The position numbers and the translations under genes are program-made. Source: Candidatus Zixiibacteriota bacterium (GTDB lineage Bacteria > Zixibacteria > MSB-5A5 > RBG-16-43-9). From it: a DNA stretch of 25,605 nucleotides. Below are positions 7,000-14,767 of the stretch, in pieces. Under the pieces are notes generated by a model. That model was not told the origin of the DNA and did no database searches. It worked only from the letters and a program-made list of their open reading frames with translations. The stretch covers positions 1 through 25,605 of the forward strand of contig JAOUFL010000004.1 of NCBI GenBank assembly GCA_029858245.1, read 5' to 3'. Position 1 is the first letter of the stretch. Each line of letters begins with the position of its first letter.

Positions 7000-8472
7000 T
7001 TGAGAAAACGTCCCAGATTAGAACTTCTAAATAAAAAGAGGATCGAAAAAATAATAGACGAAGCTCTGGGGCTTCTTTTGAAAGTAGGTGTTTTTGTGGA
7101 GAATAAGGAGGGACTGAAGCTTTTAGATTCCGCTGGAGTAGTAATAGATAAAAAGAAAAGAGCTCATATAAAAAATGATTTAGTTGAGAAATGCATGGAA
7201 ACTGCTCCTGAAAGGATTGAAGTCTATAATCGAGAGGGTGATCTATCGCTGGACCTTCAAGGATATAACGTTCATTTTGATCCAGGTTCTGCAGCATTAT
7301 GGATTTATGATTACAGGAAAGATAAAATCAGAGCGCCATTTACCTCTGATCTGATCAAATTTGCCCAGCTCACAGATAAGCTTAAGTATATCAAAGCCCA
7401 GAGCACTGCACTGATTCCCTCAGATGTTCCTAAAAAAATGGCTGATCGGTACAGGCTTTTTGTCTCGCTTTTATATTCCTCCAAGCCAGTGGTTACGGGA
7501 ACGTTTGAGAAAGAATCGTTCAGGATAATGAAAGATATGTTAACCTGCATCAGGGAAGGAGATAAAAACTTAAGCCAGAAGCCTTTAGCCATATTCGATT
7601 GTTGTCCCTCACCTCCCCTGAAATGGAGTGATTTAACCTGCCAGAATTTGATCGATTGTGCCAGGAGCGGGATTCCCGCAGAGCTGGTTTCCATGCCTTT
7701 GACTGGAGCTACCTCACCCGTAACTTTAAGCACAGCTATAATCCAGCATACCGCAGAGAACTTGAGCGGAATTGTAATACATCAGCTGGCAAAACAAGGC
7801 TCACCCATTATCTATGGAGGCTCGCCTGCATCTTTCGATATGAGAACCGGGACAACACCCATGGGTGCGATAGAGACTATGATGATTGATTCGGCATATA
7901 ATCAGATAGGCAAGTATTTCAACTTACCAACCCATGCTTATATGGGCTTGAGCGATTCCAAGGCCCTGGATTATCAAGCCGGCTTGGAATCGGGAATCGG
8001 AGCGGTTCTTGCTGCTTTATCCGGGGTAAACGTTATCTCCGGACCGGGGATGCTTGATTTTGAAAGCTGTCAGAGTCTGGAAAAATTGATTATAGATAAC
8101 GAGATCTGCGGGATGGCATTTCGCCTGATTGAAGGGATTTCCTATAGAGAAAAAAATCCGGTATTCGAGCTATTCACAGAGGAGTTTCTGGAAAGGGGTT
8201 TTTTGACTTCTGCTCATACCCTTAAGTGGTTTAAAGAAGAATTCTTCTTCCCCAGCCCGGTAATAGACAGATTGAACCTGGGTGAATGGGAAAAGAAGGG
8301 AGGAAAAACTGCTGCAGCCAGGGCTTCGGAATTGATTGAGAGAATAGTTTCTCCGGATAGTTTTAATCTCCTTCCTGTTGGAAAAAAGAAAGGGCTTTAT
8401 AAAATTATAAATCAAGACGCCAGGAAATACGGATTTGAACTAGAGCTGAAAAAAAGGTTTAAGAATATATAA
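7000..8472 (+). CDS. MttB-family (trimethylamine/betaine) corrinoid methyltransferase
   Basis: A 490-residue TIM-barrel methyltransferase of the MttB superfamily, near the usual length of about 480-500. Characteristic stretches include 'SGIPAELVSMPLTGATSPVT', 'GSPIIYGGSPASFDMRTG', 'PTHAYMGLSDSKALDYQAG' and 'NVISGPGMLDFESCQSLEKL'. The frame is open throughout and ends in TAA, so the amber-encoded pyrrolysine of archaeal trimethylamine MttB is absent. Characterised non-pyrrolysine members (MtgB, MtpB, MtcB) demethylate glycine betaine, proline betaine or carnitine onto a corrinoid protein. The start is TTG 7000, supported by AAAGGAGG four bases upstream. As the last gene of the operon it probably supplies methyl groups to the corrinoid protein at 4645-5316. 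The real substrate cannot be read from sequence. Confidence 0.93.
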   Translation: MRKRPRLELLNKKRIEKIIDEALGLLLKVGVFVENKEGLKLLDSAGVVIDKKKRAHIKNDLVEKCMETAPERIEVYNREGDLSLDLQGYNVHFDPGSAALWIYDYRKDKIRAPFTSDLIKFAQLTDKLKYIKAQSTALIPSDVPKKMADRYRLFVSLLYSSKPVVTGTFEKESFRIMKDMLTCIREGDKNLSQKPLAIFDCCPSPPLKWSDLTCQNLIDCARSGIPAELVSMPLTGATSPVTLSTAIIQHTAENLSGIVIHQLAKQGSPIIYGGSPASFDMRTGTTPMGAIETMMIDSAYNQIGKYFNLPTHAYMGLSDSKALDYQAGLESGIGAVLAALSGVNVISGPGMLDFESCQSLEKLIIDNEICGMAFRLIEGISYREKNPVFELFTEEFLERGFLTSAHTLKWFKEEFFFPSPVIDRLNLGEWEKKGGKTAAARASELIERIVSPDSFNLLPVGKKKGLYKIINQDARKYGFELELKKRFKNI

Positions 8473-8713
8473 CTTTCAGCATTTTGAAAGAGTTCGGGAA
8501 AACAGTACATTGTCGCTTGCAGTTTAAGGTTTAAAAGGTTTCACAGGTATTAATTAGGAAAATAGATGCGTATATAAATTACTAGAGTTTATAGCGAAGT
8601 GGCATCGGATCTATTTAAATTAAACGAGTAGTTTCGCAGAGGAAAAGTATTTGTTAATTTTTGCCGATAAAAAATGTGTGAGGTTGAATCTTAATATCCG
8701 AGGTGATTACAAG

Positions 8714-9217
8714 TTGAACATATCGCGGTTCTTAAAACCTGAGCTTATCAAGTTAAAACTGGAGAGTAAGGTAGAGTTCGATACGGAGAAAGAAATCCCG
8801 CCCCAGAAAAGGTTGTGGAGTATAAAGAAAGCGATTTTAAAAGAGCTGGTTGACTTACTGGATAACTCAGGGAAGGTGTGCAATAAAAATAAACTCTATC
8901 TCGATCTATTAAACCGTGAGAAGAAAGCTTCTACGGGTATTGGAAAGGGTATTGCCCTACCTCACGTGCGGACTATTCAGGTAAGGGATTTCGTCATGGG
9001 TTTTGCCCGTTCAGTAGAGGGTTATGAGTTTGATTCCATAGATAACGGAACAGCTCATCTTTTCTTCGTGATGGCTGCGCCACCTTATGATGATGCCCTT
9101 TATCTTAAAGTATTCAAAGCCTTAGCAGAACTTTTTCATTCAGATTCTTTAAATGATGAACTCATGGCTGCAACTTCCGAATATGAGGTGATCAGAGCCA
9201 TTAAAAAAGTTGAATAG
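8714..9217 (+). CDS. PTS EIIA (fructose/nitrogen-type) domain protein
   Basis: A 167-residue protein with a PTS EIIA type 2 domain (PtsN-like) over residues 20-167. The phosphoacceptor is H84 in 'GIGKGIALPHV', followed by 'GFARSVEGYEFDSIDNG' and 'HLFFVMAAPPYDDALYLKVFKALAELF'. No EIIB or EIIC partner, EI or HPr is in the window, so a regulatory rather than transport role is likely. The start TTG 8714 is chosen because GAGGTGA (8700-8706) precedes it; an upstream in-frame TTG at 8651 lacks a ribosome binding site. It lies just upstream of pyruvate phosphate dikinase on the same strand but with 187 bases and a candidate promoter between them, so it may be a separate transcript. Confidence 0.87.
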   Translation: MNISRFLKPELIKLKLESKVEFDTEKEIPPQKRLWSIKKAILKELVDLLDNSGKVCNKNKLYLDLLNREKKASTGIGKGIALPHVRTIQVRDFVMGFARSVEGYEFDSIDNGTAHLFFVMAAPPYDDALYLKVFKALAELFHSDSLNDELMAATSEYEVIRAIKKVE

Positions 9218-9351
9218 GTACTCCGACATTCATCACATTTACAACTCCTTGTTATCCATAGCCTTAACTTCCCAATCCAAGGTTCCCCAAAAATTTCAGA
9301 AAACCGGCTTAATACAAAGCTGTAAGTCTAATTTAATTTTTTAAAATTCTC

Positions 9352-9379
9352 TTGATTTTTTAAGAAATTTCAGTATTTA
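9352..9379 (+). promoter_or_regulatory. Candidate promoter of ppdK
   Basis: TTGATT (9352-9357) and TATTTA (9374-9379) with 16 bp spacing, giving a transcription start about 20 bases before ATG 9405. The same 'TCTTGATT' -35 region recurs at 12363 and 13504 in front of the next two transcription units, which supports all three. Confidence 0.45.
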
Positions 9380-9404
9380 TAGTATCAATTTTTGGAGGTG
9401 AAAC

Positions 9405-12158
9405 ATGTCGAAAAGAGTAAAGAAAACCAGTAAAACATCGAGGGTAAAAAAAGTGAAAAAGGTAAAAGATAAAGCAAAAATTGTCAGGAAGGGTGAAAAA
9501 TATATCTACTTCTTCGGAGACGGTAAAACAGAGGGAGGAAGAAACTTGAAGGATCTCTTGGGCGGTAAAGGTTCCGGGCTGGCAGAGATGGCTAACATCG
9601 GGATTCCGGTTCCTCCGGGTTTTACCATTACCACACTGATGTGTAATATTTTCTATAAGAACAATATGAAACTCCCGCGTGAGCTTCATAAAGAGCTGAA
9701 GGAAAATATATCCAAGCTGGAGAAGGTGTTCGGTATTAAATTCGGGGATACCGCAAATCCGCTTCTTCTTTCAGTAAGATCCGGGGCAAAGTTCTCCATG
9801 CCCGGGATGATGGATACCATACTGAACCTGGGTTTGAGCGATAAGACTGTTCAGGGGATTATAAAGAAAACCAGAAATGAAAGGTTTGCCTACGATTCCT
9901 ACAGGCGGTTTATCCAGATGTTCGGAAACGTGGTGATGGGTCTGGATAAAGAAGAGTTCGAGGAAATAATCCAGAAGAGGAAAGAGGAGAAAGACATAAA
10001 ACTGGATACCTCCTTAACGGTAGATGACCTAAAACAGATAATTCAGAAATATAAGAGCATGATTAAAAGGAAAACCGGAGATGAGTTTCCCCAGGAGGTT
10101 TACAAACAGCTGGAGATGTCCATTGAGGCGGTTTTCAAATCGTGGAATAATCCACGTGCCATAACCTACCGCCGGTTAAATAATATTCCCGGAGACCTGG
10201 GAACTGCGGTTAATGTTCAGACTATGGTTTTTGGAAACATGGGTGATGATTCCTGTACCGGGGTTGGGTTCACCCGTAATCCCTCCACAGGTGAGAAGAA
10301 ATTTTACGGTGAATATCTGATTAATGCACAGGGAGAGGATGTGGTAGCCGGGATCAGGACCCCTAAACCGATAGTAGGACTGGAAAGCGAAATGCCGAAG
10401 GTTTACAAAGAGTTAAGACAGATAACTGCCAAGCTGGAAAAACATTTCAGGGATATTCAGGATTTCGAGTTCACAGTACAGGAAGGAAAGCTTTATATGC
10501 TCCAGACCCGTACTGGAAAGAGAACCGCTCCTGCTGCAGTCAAGATTGCCGTGGATATGGTGAAAGAGAAACTGATCTCCAAGCAAGAAGCATTGATGAG
10601 GATAGAGCCTGCTCAGCTGGACCAGCTTCTGCATAAAAGGATCGATCCGAAAGTACAGGTAAGTGTTATTGCCAGAGGTTTAGCTGCCTCACCCGGCGCG
10701 GCTACAGGTAAGGTTGTCTTCACCGCAGAAGATGCAGTAAAGCTTGCCCAGTCAGGCGAAAAGGTCATTCTGGTTCGCCAGGAGACCAATCCGGATGATA
10801 TAAGCGGGATGGCTGTTGCTCAGGGGATATTAACAGCAAGAGGCGGTATGACTTCTCATGCTGCCGTGGTAGCACGTGGTATGGGAAAGTGCTGTGTGGC
10901 GGGATGTGAGGATATCAAAGTAAATGAACAGAGAAAAGTATTCTCAGTTGGAGGTCTGGTGGTCAGGGAAAGAGATATCATCTCACTAAACGGTTCAAGC
11001 GGAGAAGTCATTTTGGGAGAGGTACCTACTATAGAACCGGAGCTGACCGGGGAGTTCGGGGAATTTATGAAATGGGCAGATGAGGTAAGAATCCTTAAGG
11101 TGAGGACCAATGCAGACATACCCAGGGATGCAGAGCAAGCCATGAAATTCGGAGCTGAAGGGATTGGGCTTTGCCGTACCGAGCATATGTTCTTTGCCAA
11201 GGACAGGCTTCCCATAGTTCAGGAGATGATCTTAGCCAAAGACCCGGCGGAAAGGGAGATGGCTCTGGAGAAACTACTGCCATTTCAGAAAAGCGATTTC
11301 AAAGGATTATTTACCGCCATGAAAGGTTATCCGGTAACCATTCGGACGCTCGATCCTCCTCTGCATGAATTTCTTCCCAACCGGGAGGATCTGATGGTGG
11401 AGATTGCAGTGATGAAAGCCAAAGAAGAGGATGAAGAGAAGATCAAAGAGAAGGAAGCACTTTTATCCCGTATAGAGGAATTGCATGAATTCAATCCCAT
11501 GCTGGGACACCGCGGTTGCAGATTAGGTATCGTGTATCCGGAGATAACCCAGATGCAGGTAAGAGCGATCTTCGAGGCAGCCTGTGAGTTAGCCAGATCA
11601 GGCAAGACCGTTGTTCCAGAGGTGATGATACCTTTGGTGGGTAACATAAAAGAGTTCGAGAATCAAAAGGAGATTGTGGTAAGGGTGGCGGAGGAGACTA
11701 TGAAAAAGTATAAGGTGAAGATAAAATATCTGGTGGGCACGATGGTGGAGATACCCAGAGCCTGCCTAACCGCAGATGAGATAGCCTCCGGGGCAGAGTT
11801 CTTCTCCTTCGGGACCAACGATCTGACCCAGACGGTATACGGTTTCTCCAGGGATGATTCAGGGAAATTCATAAAATATTATCTGGAACACGGCATCATT
11901 TCCAAAGATCCGTTTGTATCCATTGATGTCAATGGTGTGGGGCAGTTGATGGAGCTGGGTGTGAAAAAAGGCAAGAGCTCAAGACCTGATCTTAAAATCG
12001 GTATCTGCGGTGAACACGGCGGGGATCCGGATTCGATTCTCCTGTGCCATAAACTGGGATTGAACTATGTGAGCTGTTCGCCTTTCAGAGTCCCGATTGC
12101 CCGCTTAGCTGCAGCCCAGGCAGCACTGGGGAGGATAAGCCGGGAGGTAACAGAATAG
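9405..12158 (+). CDS. ppdK: Pyruvate, phosphate dikinase
   Basis: A 917-residue enzyme interconverting pyruvate + ATP + Pi and phosphoenolpyruvate + AMP + PPi. Domains in order: an ATP-grasp nucleotide-binding part (GGKGSGLAEMANIGIPVPPG; LLSVRSGAKFSMPGMMDTI), a central phosphohistidine domain with catalytic H485 in 'GGMTSHAAVVARGMG', and a C-terminal PEP/pyruvate TIM barrel (GICGEHGGDP; catalytic C891 in 'CSPFRVPIARLAAAQA'). The start ATG 9405 has a clear GGAGGTG. The first 30 or so residues are an unusual Lys/Arg-rich leader absent from typical members. In anaerobes the enzyme often works in glycolysis with pyrophosphate recovery or in gluconeogenesis; direction cannot be read here. A strong terminator follows 18 bases after the stop. 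Confidence 0.97.
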   Translation: MSKRVKKTSKTSRVKKVKKVKDKAKIVRKGEKYIYFFGDGKTEGGRNLKDLLGGKGSGLAEMANIGIPVPPGFTITTLMCNIFYKNNMKLPRELHKELKENISKLEKVFGIKFGDTANPLLLSVRSGAKFSMPGMMDTILNLGLSDKTVQGIIKKTRNERFAYDSYRRFIQMFGNVVMGLDKEEFEEIIQKRKEEKDIKLDTSLTVDDLKQIIQKYKSMIKRKTGDEFPQEVYKQLEMSIEAVFKSWNNPRAITYRRLNNIPGDLGTAVNVQTMVFGNMGDDSCTGVGFTRNPSTGEKKFYGEYLINAQGEDVVAGIRTPKPIVGLESEMPKVYKELRQITAKLEKHFRDIQDFEFTVQEGKLYMLQTRTGKRTAPAAVKIAVDMVKEKLISKQEALMRIEPAQLDQLLHKRIDPKVQVSVIARGLAASPGAATGKVVFTAEDAVKLAQSGEKVILVRQETNPDDISGMAVAQGILTARGGMTSHAAVVARGMGKCCVAGCEDIKVNEQRKVFSVGGLVVRERDIISLNGSSGEVILGEVPTIEPELTGEFGEFMKWADEVRILKVRTNADIPRDAEQAMKFGAEGIGLCRTEHMFFAKDRLPIVQEMILAKDPAEREMALEKLLPFQKSDFKGLFTAMKGYPVTIRTLDPPLHEFLPNREDLMVEIAVMKAKEEDEEKIKEKEALLSRIEELHEFNPMLGHRGCRLGIVYPEITQMQVRAIFEAACELARSGKTVVPEVMIPLVGNIKEFENQKEIVVRVAEETMKKYKVKIKYLVGTMVEIPRACLTADEIASGAEFFSFGTNDLTQTVYGFSRDDSGKFIKYYLEHGIISKDPFVSIDVNGVGQLMELGVKKGKSSRPDLKIGICGEHGGDPDSILLCHKLGLNYVSCSPFRVPIARLAAAQAALGRISREVTE

Positions 12159-12176
12159 ATTTGTATTATATTATGT

Positions 12177-12207
12177 AGGGACAGGACAATGTCCTGTCCC
12201 TTTTTTT
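12177..12207 (+). terminator. Rho-independent terminator of ppdK
   Basis: A perfect 11-bp stem, AGGGACAGGAC (12177-12187) with GTCCTGTCCCT (12191-12201), closes a three-base loop and runs into seven T residues (12201-12207), shortly after the ppdK stop codon. Confidence 0.92.
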
Positions 12208-12227
12208 ATTCAGACCCCATCCTATCC

Positions 12228-12320
12228 TTCCCCTACAGGGGAAGTAAATAAGCTTTATCTTCTGCAGGGGAGGGCTGTGGTGAGATAAATATCCCCTCTC
12301 CTTGCAGGAAGAGGTTTGTA
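12228..12320. repeat. Degenerate C-rich/G-rich inverted repeats
   Basis: Several hairpin-forming pieces lie side by side. CTTCCCC-TACA-GGGGAAG is a perfect 7-bp stem near 12234-12251; GCAGGGGAGGG near 12265 faces CCCTCTCCTTGC near 12294; CCTCTCCTTGCAGGAAGAGG is itself a near-palindrome. This patchwork of C-rich and G-rich arms resembles decayed copies of a dispersed intergenic repeat, related to the element near 3160-3206. Confidence 0.45.
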
Positions 12321-12321
12321 A

Positions 12322-12352
12322 CGCCCGACTTTTTTGTCGGGCGGTTGTTTTT
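12322..12352 (+). terminator. Second hairpin with T-rich tail
   Basis: CGCCCGAC (12322-12329) pairs perfectly with GTCGGGCG (12336-12343) across a six-T loop, and is followed by GTTGTTTTT. It could be a back-up terminator behind ppdK or part of the neighbouring repeat cluster; it lies 160 bases beyond the ppdK stop. Confidence 0.5.
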
Positions 12353-12363
12353 AAAAATTTATC

Positions 12364-12392
12364 TTGATTTTAAAAGAAGATAAATTTACATT
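12364..12392 (+). promoter_or_regulatory. Candidate promoter of the propeller lipoprotein, inside a palindrome
   Basis: TTGATT (12364-12369) and TACATT (12387-12392) with 17 bp spacing, about 70 bases before ATG 12465. A perfect 11-bp inverted repeat, AAATTTATCTT (12355-12365) and AAGATAAATTT (12377-12387), brackets the -35 and spacer and could be an operator. Confidence 0.4.
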
Positions 12393-12464
12393 AGTTTTAC
12401 CTTAAAAGAAAATCACATTTTGTTAAACAGGGAAAAAGTCCTTAAAAATCAATGGAGGTCTGAG

Positions 12465-13472
12465 ATGAATAAAAAATGGTTTAGTTTATTTATGGTTATG
12501 ATAATACTTGGTAGCTTTATGTTCCTATCTTGCAAGAAGAAATCAACCAAAAGCGAGCCCCCACCAGAGATTCCATCAAAATGGACTACCTATAATACCT
12601 CAAACAGTGATCTGGTAAGTAACTATGTAGTAGCCATAGTCGTAGACCATTCTGGCAACAAATTGTTTGGAACCTATTCCGGGGTAAGCAGGTTCGACGG
12701 GAGCAACTGGAGTACCTATGATACTTCAAACAGCGGGCTGGCTAATGATACAATAAGTTCAATAGCTATTGATGCTGAGTACAATTTATGGTTTGGGACC
12801 ATAGCTGGTGTTAGCAGATTGGATGACTCTGTATGGACTACTTACGACACTTCAAACAGCGGGCTTATATCCAACAGTGTAACGACCATAGCAATCGATT
12901 CTTCAGATGCTAAATGGTTCGGAACGATGAAGGGTGTCAGCAGGTACGACGGCTCAAACTGGACCACCTACAATACCTCTAACAGCGTACTTCCAGACAA
13001 CGCCATATTTTATATTGCAGTTGATGCTTTTGACAATAAATGGTTTGGAACTCATACGGGTGGTGTTTGTAAGTTCAATGGGACTGACTGGACTATCTAT
13101 AACAGCTCGAACAGCGGGCTTGCGGATAACTGGATAACCTCAATTGCAATCGATATCGATGGTAACAAATGGTTCGGAACTTTTGGTAAAGGAGTAAGTA
13201 AATTCGACGATTCCAGCTGGGTGACTTACGATACCTCGAACAGCATACTACCATCTAACTATATTTATACCATAGCAGCTGATGTTTTTGGCAATATCTG
13301 GATTGGTATATATCCAGATGGAGTAATTAAGTTTGACGGGAGTGAGTGGACTGAATACCACTGCATGAATAGCGGGATCTCCTGTTATCTTGTTATGGCA
13401 ATAGCAATTGACCCTTCAGGGAACAGATGGTTTGGGACCTGGGGTGGTGGGGTGAGCAAGTTTGAAGAATAG
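12465..13472 (+). CDS. Lipoprotein with seven-repeat beta-propeller
   Basis: A 335-residue exported lipoprotein. The signal peptide ends in 'MFLSC' at about residue 24 and Lys follows the Cys, giving 'SCKKK'. From residue 43 onward there are seven tandem repeats of 42-43 residues, each beginning like 'WTTYNTSNS' and containing 'IAID..GNKWFGT..GGVSKFDGS'. They are of the two-component-regulator-propeller (Reg_prop) type, and seven copies are exactly enough for a closed seven-bladed propeller. No kinase or DNA-binding part is attached, so this is a free surface or periplasmic propeller, perhaps binding a ligand or partner. The start ATG 12465 is supported by GGAGGT six bases upstream; in-frame TTG 12420 lacks a ribosome binding site and would spoil the signal peptide. 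Confidence 0.88.
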   Translation: MNKKWFSLFMVMIILGSFMFLSCKKKSTKSEPPPEIPSKWTTYNTSNSDLVSNYVVAIVVDHSGNKLFGTYSGVSRFDGSNWSTYDTSNSGLANDTISSIAIDAEYNLWFGTIAGVSRLDDSVWTTYDTSNSGLISNSVTTIAIDSSDAKWFGTMKGVSRYDGSNWTTYNTSNSVLPDNAIFYIAVDAFDNKWFGTHTGGVCKFNGTDWTIYNSSNSGLADNWITSIAIDIDGNKWFGTFGKGVSKFDDSSWVTYDTSNSILPSNYIYTIAADVFGNIWIGIYPDGVIKFDGSEWTEYHCMNSGISCYLVMAIAIDPSGNRWFGTWGGGVSKFEE

Positions 13473-13504
13473 TTGATTTCCAGAAGAAAGAACCTAAAAA
13501 TATC

Positions 13505-13532
13505 TTGATTTGGGTTGGGCTAATATTAGATT
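13505..13532 (+). promoter_or_regulatory. Candidate promoter of the aminotransferase gene
   Basis: TTGATT (13505-13510) and TAGATT (13527-13532) with 16 bp spacing, about 30 bases before ATG 13561. It shares the 'ATCTTGATTT' context with the promoter at 12364. Confidence 0.4.
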
Positions 13533-13560
13533 ATACACTGATTATTAATCTTTTTGGAAT

Positions 13561-14766
13561 ATGAAGAAAAGAGATATCTCTAATATTAAAATCTCAGACA
13601 GACTGAAAAAACTCGCTTCTTTAGGCAGATATGTCTTTTCTGAAATGGCTGAGGAGAAGAAAAAAGCCATAGATTCAGGGATTGAGGTAATAGATTTATC
13701 TTCTGGAAATCCGGACCTTCCACCACCTAAAGAGATCATAGATGCCCTAAAAATAGCAGCCGATGATCCAGAGAACCACCGGCATCCGGTTTATCAGGGA
13801 ATGATCGAGTTAAAATCTGCAATTGCTGACTGGTTTTTCCGCAGATTCAAGGTCAAGCTTGACCCTGAGGATGAGATTCTGATTCTAATCGGTTCCAAAG
13901 AGGGACTTTCTCATCTGCCTTTGGCTTTTATGAATCCGGAGGATTATGCCTTGGTACCTGACCCTTCTTACCCTGCTTATAAAAGGAGCGTGATTATCTG
14001 CGGAGGTAAAGTCCACTCTCTCCCTCTTTTAAAAGAGAATAACTGGTTGCCGGATTTAGACAGGATAAACAAAAAGGTTTTAAGTAAATCCAGACTTCTT
14101 TACCTGAACTATCCTCATAATCCTACCGGAGCTTTAGCTCCCGGGGAGTTCTTAGAAAAAGCAATGAGGTTTGCCAAGAAAAATAAGTTAATATTATGCA
14201 ACGATATGGCTTATTCTGAAATAACCTTTACTGGTGGGAAGTCTAATAGTCTTCTGGAAGTAAATGGTACAAAGGAAAATATACTGGAATTTCACTCTTT
14301 TTCCAAGACTTACTCTATGACAGGCTGGAGGTTAGGTTTTGTGGTGGGGAATAAAGGGCTGATTCGTAAACTAAGAGAAATGAAAGCGAATTTCGATTCC
14401 GGTGTGTTTCACGTCATACAAAAAGCAGCCATAAGAGCACTTTCACTTCCTCCTCAAGTTACTGGAGAAATATGTCGAACATATGAGAATAGAAGGGATA
14501 TTTTAGTTTCGGGCTTGAGAAACCTGGGCTGGGAAGTTGATCTGCCCGGGGGATCGATTTTCGTCTGGGCTAAAATACCTAAGAACAAAAGCTCAAGGAA
14601 AGTATGTTTTGAGTTGTTGAGAAAAACCGGGGTTTTAACCACACCCGGCTCAGGTTTGGGCTCTTGTGGTGAAGGTTATCTGAGGTTTTCGCTAACCGCA
14701 CCCGAGGAGAAGATAAAAGAGGCTTTGGAAAAAATGAGTAATCACAAAGATATATGGGGAGGTTAA
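13561..14766 (+). CDS. PLP-dependent class I/II aminotransferase
   Basis: A 401-residue fold-type I aminotransferase resembling the LL-diaminopimelate or aspartate/alanine aminotransferase group. Diagnostic segments are 'VIDLSSGNPDLPPPKEI' near the N-terminus, 'LNYPHNPTGA' (cofactor-binding Asn), 'CNDMAYSEI' (Asp/Tyr contacts), the Schiff-base lysine K249 in 'SFSKTYSMTGWRLGF', and 'LRFSLTAPEEKIKEAL' with the substrate carboxylate-binding Arg. The amino donor and acceptor cannot be determined. The ribosome binding site is poor, so the start is taken from homology-like N-terminal sequence (KISDRLKKL). The stop is one base before the start of the following lipoprotein gene, whose GGAGG lies inside this gene: a tight operon. 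Confidence 0.9.
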   Translation: MKKRDISNIKISDRLKKLASLGRYVFSEMAEEKKKAIDSGIEVIDLSSGNPDLPPPKEIIDALKIAADDPENHRHPVYQGMIELKSAIADWFFRRFKVKLDPEDEILILIGSKEGLSHLPLAFMNPEDYALVPDPSYPAYKRSVIICGGKVHSLPLLKENNWLPDLDRINKKVLSKSRLLYLNYPHNPTGALAPGEFLEKAMRFAKKNKLILCNDMAYSEITFTGGKSNSLLEVNGTKENILEFHSFSKTYSMTGWRLGFVVGNKGLIRKLREMKANFDSGVFHVIQKAAIRALSLPPQVTGEICRTYENRRDILVSGLRNLGWEVDLPGGSIFVWAKIPKNKSSRKVCFELLRKTGVLTTPGSGLGSCGEGYLRFSLTAPEEKIKEALEKMSNHKDIWGG

Positions 14767-14767
14767 G

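Noticed and set aside
7000..8472. Pyrrolysine-encoding amber codon in the MttB-family gene
   Set aside because: The whole frame is sense codons ending in TAA; no pyl genes are in the window.
8473..8713. Small gene or terminator between MttB and the EIIA gene
   Set aside because: Only a weak 6-bp hairpin (CTTTCA/TGAAAG) without a T run, and no frame with a ribosome binding site apart from the EIIA start.
10856..11872. Several minus-strand and alternate-frame open frames within ppdK
   Set aside because: All lie inside a full-length conserved enzyme gene and show no domain or ribosome binding site.
12590..13470. Tandem repeats as a CRISPR array or minisatellite
   Set aside because: The periodicity of about 125-129 bases is coding: it translates in one frame into seven propeller repeats.
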